DNA of 64,000 nucleotides from Streptomyces uncialis. GTDB taxonomy: Bacteria > Actinomycetota > Actinomycetes > Streptomycetales > Streptomycetaceae. This document shows, piece by piece, positions 14,932 to 22,562 of this stretch. The DNA is taken from contig NZ_CP109583.1 of the NCBI RefSeq assembly GCF_036250755.1, positions 930,001 through 994,000 on the forward strand, in the 5' to 3' direction. The position numbers and the translations under genes are program-made. A model generated the notes under the pieces. The model was given only the letters and a program-made list of their open reading frames with translations. It was not told the origin of the DNA and ran no database searches. Each line of letters starts with the position of its first letter. Within the stretch, counting starts at the first letter, position 1.

Positions 14932-16920
14932 TTGCCAGGTCCGTCCGTCCGCCGCTCCCCCGGCGCCCCGCCCGACCCGTCCCGGGCGGGTGCGCTGCCC
15001 CGTGCCGTACGGTCCGCCGTCCCGGCGCTGCTGCTCCTGCCGCTGCTGGGGGCGGCGCCGCCCGGTGCGCGGGCCGCGGACCCGGCAGGGCGGCTCCAGG
15101 ACGTGTTCACCTCGGCGGCGGCCGAGTACGGGGTGCCGCCGAGCGTGCTGCTCGGGGTGGCGTACCTCCAGTCGCGCTGGGACGGGCACGGCGGGGCGCC
15201 GAGCGTGACCGGCGGGTACGGGCCGATGCATCTGACGGACGCCCGGACCGCGCTGGAGCGCTCCGCGCGCCCGCACCACGACGACCCGGCCGGGGACCCG
15301 AGGGGCGATCAGGCCCGGCCCGCCGCCGTACGCCCCGGCCCGGCCGACCTCGCGCCCGATCCCCGGCGGCTTCCGGACCGGCTGACGACCCTGCCCCGGG
15401 CCGCCGCCCTGACCGGAATGGCCGCCGGAACGCTGCGCGGCGATCCGGCCGCGAACGTCCGGGGCGGGGCCGCGCTGCTCGCGGACGCCCAGCGGCGGCT
15501 CGGCCGGCCCGCCGGTGGTGACCCGGCCGACTGGTACGGGGCGGTGGCGCGGTTCTCGGGTGCCACGGACCGGGCGGGGGCCTTCGCCTACGCCGACGAG
15601 GTGTTCACGGTGATCCGGCAGGGCGCGGCGCGGACCACCGACAGCGGCCAGCGGGTGACGCTCGCGGCCCGTGCCGTGCCGCGCCCCGAGGCCGGCGCGC
15701 GGACGCCGGACCCCTCGCGCGCCGAGTGCCCGCCGGACCTGTCCTGCACCTGGCTCCCCGCCCCGTACCAGGAACTGGGCGACGGCGACTACGGCAACCA
15801 TGATCTCGCCGACCGGCCGCGCGACCAGCGCGTGGACTTCATCGTCGTCCATGACACGGAGACGACCTGGGACCGGACCCTGAAACTGGTGGCCGACCCC
15901 GCGTATGTGTCGTGGCACTACACGATCCGCTCCACGGACGGACAGATCGCCCAGCATGTGCGGACCAAGGACGTGGGCTGGCACGCGGGCAACTGGCACG
16001 TGAACGCGCGGTCGGTGGGGATCGAGCACGAGGGATTCCTCGCCGAGCCGGACGCCTGGTACACGGAGGCGATGTACCGGTCGTCCGCGCGGCTGGTGGC
16101 GTATCTGGCGCGCGAGTTCCAGGTCCCGCTGGACCGCGCGCACATCATCGGCCACGACAACGTGCCGGGTGCCACGGCCAAGAGCGTGCCCGGGATGCAC
16201 ACCGATCCTGGCCCGTTCTGGGACTGGCGTCACTACTTCGAGCTGCTGGGCGCGCCGTTCGAAGCGGCGCCGGACGCGAGCGGCGCGCTGGTGACGGTAC
16301 TCCCCGGCTACGACGCCAACCGGCCCGAGTTCCTGGGATGTTCGGAGCCGGGGGTGCCCTGTCCGGCGCACGGTTCGGGCGCGCTGCGGGTGCGCACGGA
16401 GCCCCGCGACGACGCGCCGCTCGTCCCGGACGCCGGGCTCCGGCCGGACGGCGGCGCCACGACGGCCGGGGTCAACGACACCGGGGCGCGGCTGTCCACC
16501 GGGCAGCGGTACGCGGTGGCGGAGCGGAGCGGGGAGTGGACGGCGGTCTGGTACCTGGGCCGCAAGGGGTGGTTCAGGGATCCGGCGGAGCGAGGGGTGA
16601 CGGTGCCTTCGCGGGGGGTCGTGGTGACACCGAAGCCGGGGCTCGTGGACGTCCCGGTGTACGGGCGGGCGTATCCGGAGGCCGCGGCGTATCCGTCGGA
16701 GGTGCCGGTCCAGCCGTTGTCGCCGCTTCCGTACCGGCTCGGGGCGGGCCAGCGGTATGTGTCGGGCGGCGAGGTGCGGGGCGAGTTCTTCCACGCGCCG
16801 TCGTTCGACACCGGGAAGCACCGGGTGGTGCGCGGTACGGAGGGCTACCACCTGATCCAGTTCGGGCACCGGGTGGCGTATGTGCGGACGGCGGACGTGG
16901 TGGTGCGGGAGGCCGGCTGA
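14932..16920 (+). CDS. Secreted N-acetylmuramoyl-L-alanine amidase
   Basis: 662 residues beginning at TTG 14932. The start is fixed by GGAGG at 14921-14925, six bases upstream. A long Arg/Pro-rich n-region leads to a signal peptide core (VPALLLLPLLGAAPPGARA, cut near residue 49). Next is a lysozyme-like helical region (~55-230; YGVPPSVLLGVAYLQSRWDG, GGYGPMHLTD) resembling lytic enzymes. The Amidase_2 domain (~300-440) shows the zinc ligand in VVHDTE, SWHYTIRS, IGHDNVPG and the HTDPG end. A C-terminal SH3-like or wall-binding region follows. It should cleave the amide between MurNAc and L-Ala in the cell wall. Confidence 0.88.
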   Translation: MPGPSVRRSPGAPPDPSRAGALPRAVRSAVPALLLLPLLGAAPPGARAADPAGRLQDVFTSAAAEYGVPPSVLLGVAYLQSRWDGHGGAPSVTGGYGPMHLTDARTALERSARPHHDDPAGDPRGDQARPAAVRPGPADLAPDPRRLPDRLTTLPRAAALTGMAAGTLRGDPAANVRGGAALLADAQRRLGRPAGGDPADWYGAVARFSGATDRAGAFAYADEVFTVIRQGAARTTDSGQRVTLAARAVPRPEAGARTPDPSRAECPPDLSCTWLPAPYQELGDGDYGNHDLADRPRDQRVDFIVVHDTETTWDRTLKLVADPAYVSWHYTIRSTDGQIAQHVRTKDVGWHAGNWHVNARSVGIEHEGFLAEPDAWYTEAMYRSSARLVAYLAREFQVPLDRAHIIGHDNVPGATAKSVPGMHTDPGPFWDWRHYFELLGAPFEAAPDASGALVTVLPGYDANRPEFLGCSEPGVPCPAHGSGALRVRTEPRDDAPLVPDAGLRPDGGATTAGVNDTGARLSTGQRYAVAERSGEWTAVWYLGRKGWFRDPAERGVTVPSRGVVVTPKPGLVDVPVYGRAYPEAAAYPSEVPVQPLSPLPYRLGAGQRYVSGGEVRGEFFHAPSFDTGKHRVVRGTEGYHLIQFGHRVAYVRTADVVVREAG

Positions 16921-16993
16921 CCGGCGGACACCCCCGGGACGACGGGACCCCGCGGGGCCGGCTGCCGCGCGGGGTAGGGGGACGGTCGGTGGA

Positions 16994-17494
16994 TCAGCCC
17001 TGCTGGAAGAGTTCCGCGGGCAGGGGCTTCAGAAGGGCGTAGAGGTCGTCGGTGATGGGACGGTCCCAGGCGGCGATGGTGACGAGGACGCCGTCGCTGC
17101 GGTCGAACTGGACACAGGAGATCCGGCTCTCGGAGAGCTTGATCCGGCGCACGATGAGGAGGTTGTCGCCCTGCATCACCGGTACGTCCTCGGAGCCCGT
17201 GACGGTGACCTCCTCGTCGTTCTCCAGGGCGAGCAGGAGCTGGGCGACCTCGAAGGGGATCTGGCCGTCGGCGACCTCGCGGGCGGGGGAGCCCGTGGGG
17301 AGGTTGCCGATGATCATCGCGGGGCCACGCCCGCCGAACAGGTCGTAGCGCAGGAACACACCCTGACAACTGCCGTCGGGGGCCGGCAGGAGTCCGGCGC
17401 CGAGGTTGCCGGGCCAGTCGCCCGGGTCCATGGCCAGAACGTCGAAGTCAGGGCCCGCAGGGGTCGCGGCGCCGCGTCGGCGGAGGAAGGACAT
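16994..17494 (-). CDS. Conserved hypothetical protein
   Basis: 166 residues from ATG 17494. No hydrophobic helix or signal peptide; the sequence looks like a compact alpha/beta cytosolic protein (VLAMDPGDWPGNLGAGLLPA; GDNLLIVRRIKLSESRISCV; AELFQQG at the end). Codon bias is strong, and I recall close relatives in other Streptomyces annotated only as hypothetical. No Shine-Dalgarno precedes the start, so the message may be leaderless or the start may differ. It is the last gene of a minus-strand pair after the CGNR gene, with a 64-base gap. Confidence 0.7.
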   Translation of the reverse strand: MSFLRRRGAATPAGPDFDVLAMDPGDWPGNLGAGLLPAPDGSCQGVFLRYDLFGGRGPAMIIGNLPTGSPAREVADGQIPFEVAQLLLALENDEEVTVTGSEDVPVMQGDNLLIVRRIKLSESRISCVQFDRSDGVLVTIAAWDRPITDDLYALLKPLPAELFQQG

Positions 17495-17558
17495 GCGGCC
17501 ATGGTACGTCGTGGAGCGGGCCGGAATCCGCCGTGCGGGCGGATGTCCGCGAAGGCGC

Positions 17559-18194
17559 TCAGCCCGCCGCCCGGTGGCGTTCGTGATGGCGGGCGACCCG
17601 GGCCCGGTTGCCGCAGGAGGGCTTGCACCATTCCTGGCGCGGATGGTCCTTGAGGAAGTAGCGGACGCAGCGGGGGGCGTGGCAGGCCCGCAGCCGCGCC
17701 AGATCAGGGCCGGTGAGGAAGTCCGCGGCGGCGCTCGCGAGGGTGGCGAGGAGCAGGTCACCGGGTTCGGCGGGGGCGGCGGGTAGGTGCCGCGCGGTGG
17801 GCCGGTCGCCCTCGGGCCAGCGCAGCACGGGGACGGTGGGGACCCGGCGCGCGGCGGTGTTCAGCACGGCGAGGGCGTCGGGTACGGGCATGAGGCGATC
17901 CGCGTCGGCGGGGCTGGGGGCCGCCGGGCGCACGGCCCGGGCGAGCAGCGCCCGCAGTGCGGCGCGCAGCTCGCGGACCTGTCCGAGAGTGGCCGGATCC
18001 GCTGTGCCGCGGTCCGCGCCCGGGACGGGGCCGAAGGCCTCGGCCCGCCGCTGGACCCAGGCGGTGAGGCCCGCGATGTCGCCGAGGTCGTCGGCGACCC
18101 CGCCACGGCCGTCGTGACGGATGGTGAGCGCGAGGTCCAGGGCGAGGGGCGGGGCCGCCGGGACGGCGGAGGGCGGGGCTTCCATGTCCGCCAT
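17559..18194 (-). CDS. CGNR zinc-finger (ABATE domain) regulator
   Basis: 211 residues. The N-terminal ABATE-like domain (~10-150) is stress-associated in this family. The C-terminal CGNR treble-clef zinc finger (~165-205) is clear: the first cysteine is in LRACHAPRCVRYF, and the second pair surrounds EWCKPSCGNRARVARH. Such proteins are one-component DNA-binding regulators. It diverges from a PNPOx-like gene, and the 70-base gap holds an inverted repeat that could be its operator. Start ATG 18194 or the ATG three codons later; neither has a good ribosome site. Confidence 0.85.
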   Translation of the reverse strand: MADMEAPPSAVPAAPPLALDLALTIRHDGRGGVADDLGDIAGLTAWVQRRAEAFGPVPGADRGTADPATLGQVRELRAALRALLARAVRPAAPSPADADRLMPVPDALAVLNTAARRVPTVPVLRWPEGDRPTARHLPAAPAEPGDLLLATLASAAADFLTGPDLARLRACHAPRCVRYFLKDHPRQEWCKPSCGNRARVARHHERHRAAG

Positions 18195-18203
18195 TGTACC
18201 GGT

Positions 18204-18234
18204 GCTAATGATAACTTCCACTGTAACCATTAGC
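18204..18234. promoter_or_regulatory. Inverted repeat between CGNR regulator and PNPOx-like gene
   Basis: GCTAATG (18204-18210) and CATTAGC (18228-18234) are perfect seven-base arms around 17 bases. The interval is A/T-rich by local standards. Placed 10 bases from the CGNR start and 30 from the opposite start, it suits an autoregulatory operator. Confidence 0.5.
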
Positions 18235-18264
18235 CGGATGGGGCCGATCACGGGAGGGCACCGG

Positions 18265-18996
18265 ATGCGCGGATCACCGGGCACACACACGAGCGGGCAC
18301 GCGGACACCCGCACGGGCACCGGGCAGGCGTCGCGGGAGGAGAGCGGCGATCTCCGTGAACTGCTGCGCGGGCTGGAGGTGTTCGGCGGGGAGCTGCCCG
18401 GGTTCGATCCCGCGGCGGCGCCGGACACCCCGGTGGAGCTGTTCACCGAGTGGCTGCGGCACGCGCTGCGCTCCGGGGTCCGCGAACCGCACGCGATGAC
18501 CCTGTCGACGGCGGACCACCAGGGCGATCCGGTGGCGCGGACCCTGATCCTCAAGGGCGTGGACCGGGACGGCTGGCGCTTCGCGGCGGACCGCACCAGC
18601 CCCAAGGGCCGCCAGCTCGCGGCCCGCCCGTACGCGGCACTCACGTTCTACTGGCCGCCGCTGGCCCGGCAGGTCCGGGTGCGGGGGCCCGTCGTGGCGG
18701 AGGACGCCGACCGGAGCGCGGCGGACTTCCTGGCCCGGGGCGCGGGCGCCCGTGCCGAGGCCCTGCTGGGGCGGCAGTCGGAGCCCCTCACGGACCTCGG
18801 TGAACGCGACCGCGCGGTGGCCGCGTCCCTGGCCCGGCTGGACCGGGAGCCGGGTCTGGTCCCTTCGGGCTGGACCCTGCACACCGTACGGCCGGAGTCG
18901 GTCGAGTTCTGGCAGGGCGACAAGGAGCGGCGGCACACCCGGCTGCGCTACACCCCCGGGGCGGCGGGCTGGCACCGGGAGTTGCTGTGGCCGTGA
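18265..18996 (+). CDS. Pyridoxamine 5'-phosphate oxidase-like (PdxH family) flavoprotein
   Basis: 243 residues from ATG 18265, fixed by GGGAGGG six bases upstream. The split-barrel flavin fold shows RTLILKGVDRDGWRF, SPKGRQLAARPYAALTFYWP and RQVRVRGPV (FMN contacts). The PNPOx C-terminal dimerisation motif is present as RPESVEFWQGDKERRHTRLRY. True PdxH makes pyridoxal 5'-phosphate from PNP or PMP. This copy has a ~30-residue N-terminal extension, and its QS motif region reads GRQSEPL, so it may be a paralogue with a related oxidase role. The LRR gene overlaps its end, suggesting one operon. Confidence 0.75.
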   Translation: MRGSPGTHTSGHADTRTGTGQASREESGDLRELLRGLEVFGGELPGFDPAAAPDTPVELFTEWLRHALRSGVREPHAMTLSTADHQGDPVARTLILKGVDRDGWRFAADRTSPKGRQLAARPYAALTFYWPPLARQVRVRGPVVAEDADRSAADFLARGAGARAEALLGRQSEPLTDLGERDRAVAASLARLDREPGLVPSGWTLHTVRPESVEFWQGDKERRHTRLRYTPGAAGWHRELLWP

Positions 18997-19715
18997 GGGG
19001 CGACGCCCTCGACTACTGGCGGGCCGGGACGGGCATGGTGCCCGACGAGGTGTGGGAACATCCCGGACCGCGTGTGCTGGTACTCGCGGAGAACGGCCTG
19101 ACCGTCCTACCAGACCGGATCGGCACCCTGCGTGAGCTGCACACCCTCGATCTCGGGCACAACCGCCTCACGACGCTGCCGGACAGCATCGGCGACCTCA
19201 CCGGTCTCGACCGGTGCCTCTACGTCCACGACAACCGGCTCACCGAGCTGCCCGACTCCCTGGGGCGGCTGCGGCGGCTGACGTATCTGAACGTCGGCGA
19301 GAACCGGCTCACCGCACTGCCGGGCAGCCTCGGGGGTCTGCGCGCGCTGGTGGAGCTGCGCGCACAGCACAACGAACTCGCCTCACTCCCGGAGGAGTTG
19401 GGCTCGCTCGTCGCACTGCGGGAACTCTGGCTGCGCGGCAACCGCCTCACGGACCTGCCCCGTTCGGCGGGGCTGCTGCGGGAGTTGCGGGAACTGGAGC
19501 TGCGGGAGAACGCCTTCACCGCCGTACCCGAGGCGCTGCGCGGACTGCCGTCGCTGCGGCGCCTGGACCTGCGGGGCAACGCGGTGCGGGAACTGCCGGA
19601 CTGGGTCGCGCAACTGCCCGCGCTGGAGAAGCTCGATCTGCGATGGAACGGTACGGAGGTGGCCCCCGCGCTGTTGCGGCGGCTGACCGGGCGGGGCTGT
19701 GTGGTGCTGCGCTGA
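18987..19715 (+). CDS. Leucine-rich repeat protein
   Basis: 242 residues containing about seven 23-residue LRR units of the form LP..LG.L..L..L.L..N.LT from residue 25 to the C-terminus. No signal peptide or membrane helix, so it is cytosolic. Start GTG 18987 has CGGGAG five bases upstream; GTG 18993 would overlap the PNPOx stop as GTGA. Either way it is translationally coupled to the PNPOx-like gene. LRR proteins are protein-binding scaffolds; the partner is unknown. Confidence 0.85.
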   Translation: MAVRGDALDYWRAGTGMVPDEVWEHPGPRVLVLAENGLTVLPDRIGTLRELHTLDLGHNRLTTLPDSIGDLTGLDRCLYVHDNRLTELPDSLGRLRRLTYLNVGENRLTALPGSLGGLRALVELRAQHNELASLPEELGSLVALRELWLRGNRLTDLPRSAGLLRELRELELRENAFTAVPEALRGLPSLRRLDLRGNAVRELPDWVAQLPALEKLDLRWNGTEVAPALLRRLTGRGCVVLR

Positions 19716-19874
19716 GCGTTCCGGGACGGGGTGCGATCCGGTCCGGCGCCTGAGCGGGTCCGGCTTCTGATCCTGCCCGGCGCCTCACCCGGTACGGCTT
19801 CTGAACCGGTCCGGCGTCTTGCGGGCGCCCGTCGTGCGAGGCGGGTCGCCCGTCCGTGTACGGGGGCCCGGGGT

Positions 19875-19940
19875 GTCACGTACAGGGGGCCGGGGCGTCA
19901 CGTGCGGCGGGTCGGCGCGTCACGTGCGGCGGGGCCGGGG
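19875..19940. repeat. 22-bp tandem repeat, three copies, with CACGTG cores
   Basis: Units begin GTCACGT at 19875, 19897 and 19919, exactly 22 bases apart, each followed by (G/A)C(G/A)G(C/G)GGG-type sequence. Copies 2 and 3 contain the palindrome CACGTG. It lies in the 293-base gap between the LRR gene end and the Usp gene end. The rest of the gap (19720-19830) has loose repeats of GGTCCGGC and GGCTTCTGA, and no gene. Confidence 0.8.
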
Positions 19941-20008
19941 CGCGGGGAGCGTGTCCGCCGCGTCCCGGCCCCGCCGGGGGTGCCGGGCCGGGAAGCTCCT
20001 ATAGATCG

Positions 20009-20914
20009 TCAGTCGTCCTCGCCGTCCTCCGGGGGGACGACGGCGACGGGGCTCGCCGCGTGCAGCAGCACGGCCTGGGTGACCGAGCCGAGCAGACGCG
20101 CGGGCTTCAGCAGCCGTCGGCGGTGCCGCCCCACGACGATCAGTTCGGCGTCCTTCGACGCGCCGACGATGTGTCCGGCCGCGTCCCCCGGGGCCGCGAC
20201 GACCGCGACCCGTACATCGGGGTGCTCCGCGCGGTAGGGGGCGACGATGTCGCCGATCAGCGCGACGATCTCGTCCTGGGCGGCCTGCTGGTCCGACTCC
20301 GAGGGGACGAACCCGCCCACGGCCGTCCAGACGTACTCCGGCCAGGGGAAGGCCGACACCACATCGACGCGGGCGCCCATCCGGTCGGCGGCGTCGAACG
20401 CGAAGGCGAGGGTGTGGGCGTCCGGGGCCTCGACGGACGCGCCGACGACCACGCGGGGTCCGGGCTCCACCTCGGACTCGTTGTGGATCTCCCGGCCCTC
20501 CTGCGGGACGATCACCACGGGGCAGGCGGCGTCCCGGGCGGCGGCCATGCCGTTGGAGCCGAGCAGCAGGCTGGCGAAACCGCCGCGGCCGCGCGAGCCG
20601 AGCACGATGAGCTGCGCCGAGTCACCGAGACCGGGGATCACGGAGCCGGGTGAGCCCTCGTAGTCGAGGTACTCGACGAGCGGCAGTCCGGCGCGGTCGG
20701 CCAGCCGGTCGCGCACCTGGCTGAGTACGGGATCGACGGCGGGCGGCTCCTCACCGGACACCAGGACGTCGGTCTGGTTCGACGGGGCGTACTGACGGAC
20801 ATGGACCACCCGCAGGGTGGTGCCGCGACGTTCCGTCTCCGCCAGCGCCCAGTCCAGGGCGCGCAGGCTGCTGTCCGATCCGTCCACGGCGGCGATGACG
20901 GGCAGGGTGCTCAT
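20009..20914 (-). CDS. Universal stress protein, two Usp domains
   Basis: 301 residues from ATG 20914, which has GAGGAA a few bases upstream; the frame opens at 20944 without one. Domain 1 covers ~1-145 and domain 2 ~158-300. Both start with a VVGA/IAAVDGS-type strand and carry the ATP-binding loop: VLGSRGRGGFASLLLGS in domain 1, and a degenerate VVGRHRRRLLKPARLLGSV in domain 2. Only domain 1 therefore keeps the full G-x2-G-x9-G(S) motif. Such tandem Usp proteins act in dormancy, hypoxia and stress tolerance. Single gene. Confidence 0.9.
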   Translation of the reverse strand: MSTLPVIAAVDGSDSSLRALDWALAETERRGTTLRVVHVRQYAPSNQTDVLVSGEEPPAVDPVLSQVRDRLADRAGLPLVEYLDYEGSPGSVIPGLGDSAQLIVLGSRGRGGFASLLLGSNGMAAARDAACPVVIVPQEGREIHNESEVEPGPRVVVGASVEAPDAHTLAFAFDAADRMGARVDVVSAFPWPEYVWTAVGGFVPSESDQQAAQDEIVALIGDIVAPYRAEHPDVRVAVVAAPGDAAGHIVGASKDAELIVVGRHRRRLLKPARLLGSVTQAVLLHAASPVAVVPPEDGEDD

Positions 20915-21308
20915 GGGTTCCTCGTCTTCCGGCGACTGAGTCATGACGGTTCGGCGGCCCGCGCCGCACGGCCGTCATGATCGACTGTTGCTGCTGTCAG
21001 CCTGTCGCACGGGGGGACCCCGGGACAGGGCCGAAGGTCACGTGTCCCGAAGAATCACCGGAACCGTCCCGCATCACCACCCTGGCCGGAGCCGCTGGAG
21101 CCGTCGGAGCGGTTGGGCCCGCCCGGCCGTCCCGGCCGTGCCCCGGGCTGACGGCTCCTCAGCCCGGGGCGCGACGGCGACCGGGGACGGGACGGGCGCA
21201 GCGCCCCGCGCTCGGGCACGTACACGCGGGCCCGAGCGTTCCCGCTGGCCCGAGCGTCCTCGTGGGCCTGGAGGTGTCCGTACGGGAATCGGAGTGGTCC
21301 GTGCGGGA
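20915..21308. other. Non-coding gap
   Basis: 394 bases between the Usp start and the end of the DUF397 gene. Open frames here lack codon bias. It contains direct copies of GGCCCGAGCGT near 21231 and 21249, and nothing else I can name. Confidence 0.5.
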
Positions 21309-21551
21309 TCAGGTCAGGTCGAACTCGCCCTCGCGGGCGTTCAGCACGAAGGCCCCCCACTCGGCCGGGGTGAAGATCAGCGAGGGGCTGCCGGGGCGAC
21401 GGCTGTTGCGCATCGCGATGAATCCCTCGACGAAGGCGATCTGGACGTCCCCGCGTCCACGGCTGCTCGACCGCCAGTCGGCTTCGCTCAGATCCAGTTC
21501 CGGTGTCTCCCCGCCCCTGAGCGGATAGTGCTGGGTGGTGCTGTCGGCCAC
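21309..21551 (-). CDS. DUF397 domain protein
   Basis: 80 residues from GTG 21551, with GGGAGGAG eight bases upstream. The DUF397 signature is visible: DLSEADWRSSSRG near residue 20, VQIAFVEGFIAMRNSRRPGS, then LIFTPAEWGAFVLNAREGEF. DUF397 proteins are small actinobacterial partners that usually follow an XRE-type regulator (BldB-associated or WhiJ-like systems). No XRE gene is adjacent here, so this copy is an orphan. Confidence 0.88.
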   Translation of the reverse strand: MADSTTQHYPLRGGETPELDLSEADWRSSSRGRGDVQIAFVEGFIAMRNSRRPGSPSLIFTPAEWGAFVLNAREGEFDLT

Positions 21552-21720
21552 GTCCGTGCTCCTCCCGGTTCGTCGGGCGGTCAGCCTAGCGAGCGGTCCG
21601 GGGCCGGGAACAGATCGCGGGCACGGCGGCGGGGACTGTTTCCGTCCGCGGGCCGTTCGCCTTCCGTTCGCGGGCCGATTCCCGTGCGCGTCGGGCGCGA
21701 GGGGGGCGTGCCCTGCGTGG

Positions 21721-22443
21721 TCAGGACGCGAGGAACGGCTCCACCACGGCGAGGAAGTCACCAGTGCGTTCCCGGTGCACGAGATGCCCCGCGTCGATGG
21801 TCACCACCCGGGCGTCCGGGACGAGTCCGGCGAGGACGAGGATCTGGTCCTGCGGGATGAAGCTGGCCGGGCCACCGCCTATGAGCAGGGTGGGCGCGGT
21901 GATCCGCGCCATCCCGTCCCACCAGTCCGCGCCCGGCGTGTTGCGCTGCCGGTCGGTGGCCAGGATCATCTCCCAGTCGTACGGCAGCTCCCCCTCGGGC
22001 CGTTCGGCGGGTGGGCGCGGCGGGTCCAGCGGGATCGGCGCGGGGACGTCCTCCAGCACCAGGCGGCTTACCCGGCCGGGCTCGCGCTGGGCCAGCAGAT
22101 ACGCCACCGCGCCGCCCAGACTGTGGCCGATCACGACGGTCCGGCCGATCCCGAGCGCGTCGAGGAAGGCGCCCACGTCATCACGCATCGCCTCGTACGT
22201 GTACCCGCCGGACCATTCGCTGCGGCCGTGCCCGGGCAGATCGGGGGCGAGGACCCGGTGCCGGACCGCGAGGGCGGTGGCCACCTCGGCCCAGTCGCCG
22301 CCGTCGGCGCCCCGGCAGTGCAGCAGCAGGACCGGAGGCGCGGCCGGATCGCCCCAGGCCCGGTAGGCGAACGCAACGCCGCCCGCCCGTACGGTGATCG
22401 GTGTGCCGGGCGGCACCGTGTCGTGGATGGTCGCGTCGTGCAT
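21721..22443 (-). CDS. Alpha/beta-hydrolase fold enzyme
   Basis: 240 residues. The fold is clear: oxyanion region LLLHCRGADGGDW, strand-turn APDLPGHGRS, nucleophile elbow GHSLGG (Ser about 105), a late acidic residue in VPDARVVTIDAGH and the catalytic His in GHLVHRERT. It belongs to the broad hydrolase/haloperoxidase/lactonase group; the substrate cannot be predicted. No signal peptide. Start ATG 22443 has only a weak GCGGA upstream. It is separated by 119 bases from the MFS gene on the same strand. Confidence 0.88.
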   Translation of the reverse strand: MHDATIHDTVPPGTPITVRAGGVAFAYRAWGDPAAPPVLLLHCRGADGGDWAEVATALAVRHRVLAPDLPGHGRSEWSGGYTYEAMRDDVGAFLDALGIGRTVVIGHSLGGAVAYLLAQREPGRVSRLVLEDVPAPIPLDPPRPPAERPEGELPYDWEMILATDRQRNTPGADWWDGMARITAPTLLIGGGPASFIPQDQILVLAGLVPDARVVTIDAGHLVHRERTGDFLAVVEPFLAS

Positions 22444-22562
22444 GATCCGCAACGTAACCGGGTTGCGCCTGGTCCGGTACCCCTCTCCGCGCTCGGCGCA
22501 GCCGTACGGCCGTCCGCGAACAGGGGTTGACGCGTGGGGCCCCCGGGGACCGCGGGCTCCGT

